The notes beneath the pieces are model-generated. The model did no database searches and was not told where the DNA came from. It saw only the letters and a program-made list of their open reading frames with translations. A stretch of 64,000 bases of DNA. Origin: Paratrimastix pyriformis. Lineage: Eukaryota; Preaxostyla; Paratrimastigidae. The DNA is taken from assembly GCA_027972325.1 (NCBI GenBank), contig JAPMOS010000049.1, positions 62,001 through 126,000 on the forward strand, given 5' to 3'. Below, piece after piece: positions 58,501 through 64,000 of this stretch (positions are counted from its first letter, which is position 1; each line of letters begins with the position of its first letter). The position numbers and the translations under genes are program-made.

Positions 58501-61500
58501 CCATCACGGCCGCCGGCGCCCGGACCCCCAAGACGCCGCCCGCCAAGGCCAAGGGCGCCGCCGCTAAGGGCGCCGCTGCCAAGGGCCCCAAGTTCCCCAC
58601 GATCAAGGTGCGGGCCGTTGTGGCCCTGACGACGCCGACCTCAGCCGCGGGCTCCAAGACCCCCAAGTCGGGCAAGCTCTCCGCCGCTGCACAGGCGGCC
58701 CAGGCGGCCCAGCAGGCGGCCCAGTCGGAGGCCCTCCGGTGGGCCTTTGATGCTCGCATGCAGCCCTGCGTGACGGTCTTCGGCGAGTATGACATGGATG
58801 TCTCCAAGAAGCATGTCCGTCCCGGCCCCGACCCCGCCCCACATGATAATTCGATTGTAACGATTGGGATGGATGATTGGGTGGTGGGTGGGTGGTGAGG
58901 GAGGAGACGTGGACGATGTTTGGGTGATGACGATTCTGGACGGATGGATGGATGATGACTGGATGATGATTGGATGGTGATGATGAGCATGGCGATGATG
59001 GCAACTGGATGACGATCCGGTGGCTCTGCCTCTCCCCCTCCGGACGGCAGGTTGTGGAGCGGATGGAGCGGCTGCTGGACCATGCCCTCCTGCTGAGCCT
59101 GGTCTGGGGCCTGGGCGGCTGCATCGAGGGGGCCGAGAGCCGCGACCTCTTCTGCGACCAGCTGGCCACCTGGCTGCCCAGCCTCAAGGTGCGCTACCCG
59201 ACGGGCGACGGTCCGCTGACAGGCCCCCACGCACCCCCCGCCTGCTCCACCCCCCGCCTCGTGCCCCGGACGGCTCACTCTTTCCGCCTCGATATCTCCT
59301 TGCCGGTGGGTGTGGCGCAGGCTCGCTGTTCGACTTTGCGCTCTTCCCCCGGCGGCCGCAGTACCTGCGTCACTTCGTGGCGGCCTGCCCGACCCTGCCC
59401 ACCCTGCCCATCCTCCGGGCCGGCCAGGCCACGCCCACCACCCCCATGGGGCCGCTCTCCCCCGAGGCCCTCGAGGGCCCGCCCCCTGCCCCCGAGCACA
59501 GCTACGCGTCCATCCTGCGGGCATGCGAGACCGCCACGGGCAGCGAGGAGAACGACCTGCAGTACGAGTGGCGCGCCTTCCTGGCCCTGGCCACGCCCCC
59601 CTTCGCGGCCCAGTCGGGCGCCGGGGCCAAGGCCCTGGCCGCCACGGGCCAGAAGGACCCCGCCGAGGTGGCCTTCCACGCCCACGTCGAGGCCTTCCAG
59701 CGCCTCCTGCGGCCCGTCTCGCGCACCGTCGCCATCCAAAGGTCCCGCGCCCCCTGCCCATCACGACATCTGCGCTGTTCCTCATGCGAAAACAGTGTTC
59801 CCCCGACTGCTGCCTGCCGTGCCCCCCCCCCCCCCCCCCCCCCCGGCCCCCTCTCACTCGCCGACCCTCGTCCTCGCATTGGGTTCTGTCACCCCGGCCC
59901 CCTCTCACTCGCCGACCCTCGTCCTCGCTTTGGGTTCTGTCACCCCCGGCCCCCTCTCACTCGCCGACCCTCATCCTCGCTTTGGGTTCTGCCACCCCGG
60001 GGATGGCGGATGGTGGATGCGCACAGCTCGCCCCTGACGGCCGCGCTGCACTTCCTGCTGCCTGCCCTGCTCTCGCGCGGGATGCACGTCCTCATCGACG
60101 CGCCCTGCGTGGGCAAGAGCCTGGCCGTCCGGGCCGAGCTGCACGAGTGGGGCAGCGCCCAGTGGGTGCCCGCCCATCTGCTCGACCTGCCCCCGCCCCC
60201 GGATGCGACCGGCCGGCGCAGCGGCGAGTGGCGACTGCACGGGCGACGAATGCAGCCCCAGCTGGCCCCGGCCATGGTCACCTTGGGCAGGTCGACGCCT
60301 CTGCAGGGGCCCGCCGGCGTCCAGGTCTGCTGCGGCCCTGGCCATCATCAGCCAAGCATCGTCTTCATTGCCGCGCCATCATCCAGCGTCATCACCATCA
60401 CCATCACACCATCACCATCCAATCATCATTCAGTCACCACCCAATCATCACCACCCGATCATCGTCAGCATCATCATCCAATCGCCACCAGGAGCATGAA
60501 CACCCAATCAGCATCATCCACATTCCACCGCGCCTCTTCTCACCGCCGGTGTCCGCGTCTCCCCAGACGGCCCTCTTTGCCCGGCTGGCGGCCCTGAACC
60601 CCAACAGCCACCCGGCCCCGGCCCTTGCGCCGCTACCCTACGGGACGCCCCTGTCTCACCTTCTGCCCAACCAGTACCACCACCCGGGCGAGGCGGCCTC
60701 GGGGGTGGCCGTCCCGGACATGGTGCGCACCCTGGCCCGGATCACCATGCCCGCGGCCATCCCCCTGGGGCCGCCCCACCCCCACTCGCTGGGCGGCTGC
60801 ATGCCCTTCTTCCTGGACGACTTCCAGTGCCCCGCACCCGACGAGCATGGCGTCCGGCCCATCCACGAGTGGGCCCGCTTCCTGGCCGAGTACAGCAAGT
60901 GCTGGGACTCGGAGCTGGGTCTCTGGCGGCAAATCGAGGGGGTCCGCCCGCCCCGGCCGCCCGCTGCGCAGCACTCGGGAAGGAGGGGATTGGCTGATGC
61001 ACACATTATGCTGTTCCGGCTGGGTTTTTCATCAGTGGTGCTGTTTCCTCATGAATGGTCTGGTCTGCACGGGGTGTCTGGGGGGGAGGGCAGGTGTCGC
61101 TTGTGGCTGCGGTGCGCTCGTCGAGCTCGGCGCCCGTCGGCATCTCGGCCCGCCTGACGCGGCACTTCCTCTGCCTGCACTTCGACGAGCTGTGCCCGGA
61201 CGGCCTGCGGTCCATCTTCCTGGCGCCCCTCGCCCTGCAGATCATGAGCGCAACCGGCGGCGAGCCCAATAAGTTCGAGGTCCGGCGCCCTCCCCGCGCC
61301 CACCGCCCCATCCTCCGCATATTTGCCTGCGTTTCGGCGTGCGATCTGCCTGCCTGCTGTCCGCTGTGCTCATTCTCCCCGTGGGCCCATCCACCTCCTC
61401 GGTGGGTCCCCTGCCCGTGGGCGCGCGCAGTCCTTCCGCCGGGCTGCCGATCTGTACCTGCAGTCGACCTTCCACCTGCTGACGGCCGTCCGCGGCTCGC

Positions 61501-64000
61501 TGCTGCCCATGCCGGCCACGCCCCACTACCACTTCAACCTGCGCGACCTGGGCCGGGTGCTGGAGGGCATCCTGGCTGCCTACCCGCCCCTCAAGCGGCC
61601 CGGCGCCGCGCTTGTCCGGACGCCCCTGCAGACCACCCTGACCGTCCCCGAGCCGGCCGGCCACGCGCCGGGCAGCCCCAAGGTGACCCCGCCCCGGACG
61701 CCAAAGTCACCCGGGTGCCTCGGTGAGGTCCGCATCCTGGCCGCGATCGTCCAGCACCCCCGCTCCTCCGCTTGCCCATCCCATCACATCCATCATCACA
61801 TCCATCATCACATTCATCATCACATCCATCATCACATTCATCATCACATTCATCACATCCATCTGCCATCCAATCCATCCATCCATCCATCCATCCATCC
61901 ATCCATCCATCCATCCATCCATCCATCCATCCATCCCTCCATCCATCCATCCCTCCATCCATCCATTCCATCTGTTCATCAACCTCCCTTCACCCCGTCC
62001 GGCCTCTTGGCGCAGCCCGACGGGCCCCGGTTCTCCCTGTGGGAGGACGAGACGATGCTCTCCCGGGACGCCATCACCCTGTGGGCCCACGAATGCCTCG
62101 TCCGTTCCTCGCTCCCCCGCCCCGCCCTTCCTATCCCTCTCCCTGTCTTGCCCCCCACGCTCACGAGAGGCTTCGCGACCCCGTTTTTTTTCCAGCGGGT
62201 CTTCGGGGACCGGCTGATCGACCGCTCCGACCAGCTGATCCTGGACGGGCTCATCCTGGACGAGGTCCGGGTCCGCTTCCGGCAGCCCGGCCTGGCCGAG
62301 GACCTCGACTCGGCCTCCTCCGGGGCCCCCATGACGCCCCTGGCCGACTCGCACGGCCCCGGGGAGGGCTTCCACACCCGGCCGCCCCTGGTCATCAAGG
62401 GGCGCGCCCTCAAGCGGCCCCCGCGGGAGCGCGAGCCCGAGGTGTCCACCCGGCTGGACCAGCTGCTCTACGCCGAGTGGCCCCTCGAGGGCCTCATGGG
62501 TCTGTTCGCCTCCTGTCCCACCCAGGCACTCGGCGTGACGATGATTGGATGATCAATGATTGATGTGATTTGGATGATGAGCGGATGATGGTGATGGTGC
62601 TGATTGGCTGATTGGTTGATGATGATCAGCCTCCCCAGCCCCAGCCCAACAAGAGGGCGGGGCAGCATGAGGTTCATTCCTGCTGTGTACCGCCTGGCTC
62701 TCGCCCCCCTCATCAGGCCGGACGACGGGCTACCGGCCCTTCGTGGTGGACGGCGGCTCGGTGGGGAGCCTGGCCCCGACCCTGACCGCCCTGGTCAAGT
62801 CCCGCCTGGGGGCACACGATGCCGGGGGCGCGGCCGAGGTGGACCGGATCGTCCTCTTCGAGGCGTTCATCTCCCAGCTGGCCCGCCTGCTCCGCATCCT
62901 GCGCCAGCCCGGCGGCCACGCCATGCTGTTCGGGGTCTCGGGTGTGGGCAAGCAGACCCTGGCCCGGATGGCCGCCCACGTGGCCGGGCTGAGCCTGTTC
63001 ACCAGCAGCGCCATGGGGCAGGTCGACCTGGGCCAGTTCCGGGAGGACCTCAAGCGGGTCGTCATGTGTGCCGGCGGGGGCAGCACACTCACCCCACAGC
63101 GCAAGAACACCCAAGGTCTGACACACAGCCAGAGACACGGATCGAAACAGACCCTGATGATCGGCGGCACAGACAGACACGGATCGAGACGGGATGAGGG
63201 CGCGCAAGATCACCCTAGGGCCGACGGCACGCCCTCACACATCGACAGATGCAGACACAGACAGGCAGACACAGACAGACAGACACAGGCAGATGGGCAG
63301 ATGGGCAGATGGGCAGATGGGCAGATGGGCAGATGGGCAGATGGGCAGATGGGCAGATGGGCAGATGGGCAGATGGACAGGCATGGACAGATGGACAGAC
63401 AGACAGGACCAAGACAGGACAGACAGACAGACGACCGGTCGCTGACCCCCACCCTGCCTGTCTGCTCTCCCGTGCTGCCGCCCGAGCAGAGCCGCACACC
63501 CCGGTCACGCCCGGCCCGGTGACGGAGAACGTGGCCGACCTGCTGCTGGGCGACGACCTCGAGGGGCGGCCCTGCATGCTGGTCCTGGCCGAGCAGCAGC
63601 TGGCCCACGAGCGGTTCCTCGAGGAGATCATGGCCCTCCTCAAGACAGGCTCCGTCCGTCCCGTGTCCCCTGCCCCCCCCCCCCCCCCCCTCTTCGAGGA
63701 GATCATGGCCCTCCTCAAGACAGGCTCCGTCCGTTGATCCTTGGCCTTGGCCGCCCTCATGTCGCCTCATCCCCGGCCCTCTTTGTCGCCCCCCATGCCC
63801 CTTGCCGCCCCCACATGTCCCCGCATGTTCCAACCCATCGTACCCCACCCTCTATCCCCCCCGTTCTCCGATCCCCGTGTCCCTGCGACCGGACAGCTTG
63901 GCGGGCTCTTCACGAAGGAGGAGGAGCAGATGGTGCTGCAGCACATGCGGCCCAGTCTCGAGAAGCACCTGGCCGTGCTTTACAGGCACCTCAAGTCGAG
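34500..64000 (+). CDS. Axonemal dynein heavy chain, N-terminus to AAA4 (runs off right edge)
   Basis: Dozens of exons give, in order: a Pro/Ser-rich N-terminus; tail segments typical of axonemal heavy chains ([52 protein letters not shown]); linker ([52 protein letters not shown]); AAA1 with P-loop GPAGTGKTES split by intron 51551-51792, SSFDEFNRI and [19 protein letters not shown]2 with [21 protein letters not shown] and [12 protein letters not shown]3 with DAPCVGKS and [12 protein letters not shown]4 with [15 protein letters not shown]. The stalk, AAA5 and AAA6 lie beyond the edge. It is the ATP-driven motor of ciliary arms; the tail resembles single-headed inner-arm types (DNAH3/6/7/12) but I cannot fix the class. 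Low-complexity and Lys/Glu-rich insertions enlarge it. One likely one-base error is near 44808. The start is chosen as the first ATG in the frame that splices on through 34941-35004. Confidence 0.93.
39165..39292 (+). repeat. 50-base tandem repeat in intron
   Basis: About 2.5 copies of a unit containing CGGCGCATGGCGCACATCAT and AGCACGTGAAGGTGACACAC, offset 50 bases. Confidence 0.88.
39586..39770 (+). repeat. CGCCCATC and CCACCAGC octamer arrays
   Basis: Two adjoining 8-base arrays fill the intron after exon end AAAHAA (donor GTCCGC). Confidence 0.92.
40418..40552 (+). repeat. TCTGTCTG array
   Basis: Repeats of CTGTCTGTCT in a dynein intron; the unit contains GTCTGT, identical to a common donor here. 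Confidence 0.92.
41475..41880 (-). mobile_element. Possible fossil of a pogo-like (DDE_1) DNA transposon
   Basis: This is an AT-richer island in a dynein intron surrounded by GC-rich sequence. On the minus strand, from about 41873, the frame reads [16 protein letters not shown], then [16 protein letters not shown]. The NMDQTP stretch resembles the catalytic-Asp motif (I-x-NMD-[EQ]-TP) of pogo/Tigger-type transposases, with a following T-x-x-x-G spacing. The frame is lost within about 60 codons and no terminal repeats were found. It could be chance or an unrelated protein fragment. Confidence 0.3.
42118..42345 (+). repeat. ATC/CATC microsatellite
   Basis: Mixed CATC and ATC units through most of a dynein intron (donor GTCTGT at about 42088, acceptor CTCAG at about 42353). 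Confidence 0.93.
44664..44690 (+). repeat. C-homopolymer before acceptor
   Basis: C run followed by ATCCCTCCCTCCCCAG, the 3' splice site of the exon [14 protein letters not shown]. Confidence 0.85.
44938..45108 (+). repeat. C tract and TGCTTGC heptamer array
   Basis: A run of about 20 C precedes about 16 copies of GCTTGCT, then a CTG-rich tail, in the dynein intron after TPDSLS. Confidence 0.93.
46885..47037 (+). repeat. GTTGGCGCT 9-base array
   Basis: About 16 units in the intron following KLNLDQ. Confidence 0.93.
47513..47662 (+). repeat. TCCA tetranucleotide array
   Basis: CATC/TCCA repeats in the intron whose far end holds the next array (47815-47878). Confidence 0.93.
47813..47878 (+). 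repeat. GATGTGGGC 9-base array
   Basis: About seven units ending 10 bases before the acceptor GTGCAG of exon GLELWQHN. Confidence 0.9.
49445..50330 (+). other. Poorly resolved dynein exons between linker end and AAA1
   Basis: Partial coding is likely at about 49600-49820 ([14 protein letters not shown], then [12 protein letters not shown]) and at about 49995-50095 ([18 protein letters not shown]). I could not place every junction. A candidate donor after DALEQ is GTGGGC, which would be an exception to the usual GTC rule. Confidence 0.4.
49498..49560 (+). repeat. CCTG tetranucleotide array
   Basis: About 14 CCTG units in the region after the exon ending DALEQ. Confidence 0.92.
50578..50712 (+). 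repeat. ATCATCACCATCC array
   Basis: 14-base and related ATC-rich units in the intron before exon AAPQVRISS. Confidence 0.9.
52550..52859 (+). other. GC-AG intron in dynein AAA1
   Basis: Donor GCCCGC after PDNLK, acceptor ACCAG before ALFRPVAM. Dynein AAA1 reads [14 protein letters not shown] without a gap, and no GT occurs at the join, so a GC donor is required. It differs from the common GTCCGC only at +2. Confidence 0.85.
52568..52652 (+). repeat. 18-base tandem repeat in the GC-AG intron
   Basis: CATAACCCCGCATGCCTG-type units, four to five copies starting about 18 bases after the GC donor. Confidence 0.85.
53238..53380 (+). repeat. 14-base AG(T/C)CAAACATCATC array
   Basis: About ten units beginning just downstream of donor GTCCGT at 53230. 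Confidence 0.9.
53530..53905 (+). other. Lys/Glu/Arg-rich insertion between AAA1 and AAA2
   Basis: Two exons ([18 protein letters not shown]... and [20 protein letters not shown]...) encode about 70 charged, probably helical residues between [10 protein letters not shown] and [15 protein letters not shown], where typical dyneins have only a short connection. Confidence 0.72.
55055..55375 (+). repeat. AGCATCATC 9-base array
   Basis: Over 30 units of CATCATCAG in the intron splitting AAA2 between TLVQQ and VLNANEAQ. Confidence 0.94.
56297..56315 (+). repeat. C-homopolymer directly before acceptor
   Basis: C run immediately followed by AG and the exon [14 protein letters not shown], the clearest poly-C pyrimidine tract in the window. 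Confidence 0.85.
57258..57905 (+). repeat. Long TGTGTC/TGTC array
   Basis: About 645 bases of GTCTGT, GTGTCT and similar units in a dynein intron (donor GTCCGT at about 57186). Every unit includes GTCTGT or a close match to the donor consensus. Confidence 0.95.
59824..59999 (+). repeat. C tract followed by 51-52-base minisatellite
   Basis: A run of C precedes three copies of a unit with CTCTCACTCGCCGACCCTC and TTTGGGTTCTG at 59845, 59896 and 59948. Confidence 0.9.
60000..61600 (+). other. Dynein AAA3 region
   Basis: P-loop-like [15 protein letters not shown] lies at about 60084-60128; the usual first glycine (GPxGxGKS) is Asp, while GKS is kept. Walker [19 protein letters not shown] is near 60808. 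Later segments [15 protein letters not shown] and [20 protein letters not shown] match the family. Confidence 0.82.
61785..61965 (+). repeat. CATCA and TCCA arrays
   Basis: CACATCCATCAT units pass into pure TCCA units in a dynein intron. Confidence 0.92.
63288..63385 (+). repeat. ATGGGCAG octamer array
   Basis: About 11 GCAGATGG units, flanked by GACAGACA units, in the intron within AAA4. Confidence 0.93.
63619..63734 (+). repeat. Duplicated exon end with its donor site
   Basis: A 41-base segment (63619-63659) coding [11 protein letters not shown] plus donor GTCCGT is repeated at 63694-63734, offset exactly 75 bases, separated by a C-rich stretch. Reading through adds 25 residues in frame. 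Confidence 0.9.

Larger units (their letters stand above)
62718..64000 (+). other. Dynein AAA4 region, cut by window edge
   Basis: The signature [21 protein letters not shown] leads to P-loop [16 protein letters not shown] (about 62926-62975). Later [19 protein letters not shown] and [19 protein letters not shown] match AAA4. Confidence 0.85.

Overview
The window comes from a GC-rich, intron-rich nuclear genome of a flagellated eukaryote, very probably a unicellular one. It carries a giant axonemal dynein heavy-chain gene, spliceosomal introns in every gene, divergent gene pairs whose start codons lie 43 to 152 bases apart, and introns full of microsatellites. The standard code with TAA and TGA stops is used. 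I cannot name the species. I see no rRNA, tRNA, CRISPR array or virus-like element.

Layout: (1) 1-1536, minus: 5' part of a ubiquitin-activating-enzyme (E1)-like gene running off the left edge. (2) 1580-1987, plus: small EF-hand protein with a predicted N-myristoylation signal. (3) 2635-8857, minus: a gene that reads as superfamily-1 helicase, proline-rich linker, then protein kinase. (4) 9010-9765, plus: small ubiquitin-like-fold protein. (5) 10191-15038, plus: pseudokinase followed by armadillo repeats. (6) 15231-24098, minus: RUN domain plus Rubicon-homology zinc domain, an autophagy/endosome regulator type. (7) 24197-27845 and 28556-32382, plus: tandem paralogous multi-pass membrane proteins of unknown family. 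(8) 32805-34222, plus: APN1/endonuclease IV. (9) 34500-64000, plus: axonemal dynein heavy chain, from its N-terminus to AAA4, running off the right edge.

Two genome-scale patterns stand out. First, almost every intron I could place by homology or reading frame begins with GTC, mostly GTCCG or GTCTG, so position +3 is C where eukaryotic donors normally carry a purine. Two introns begin GCC and keep the rest of the motif. Second, every long gene starts with about 600 to 850 bases of moderate GC and short introns (about 37 to 87 bases). It then switches to very high GC with long introns holding microsatellites, minisatellites and G/C homopolymers. Genes too short to leave the first zone (EF-hand, ubiquitin-like, APN1) lack the GC-rich zone.

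The genes do not form one pathway. The E1-like, ubiquitin-like and Rubicon-like genes all belong broadly to ubiquitin or autophagy biology, but their proximity may be chance. Single-base frame breaks at homopolymers in two otherwise good genes suggest residual sequencing error.
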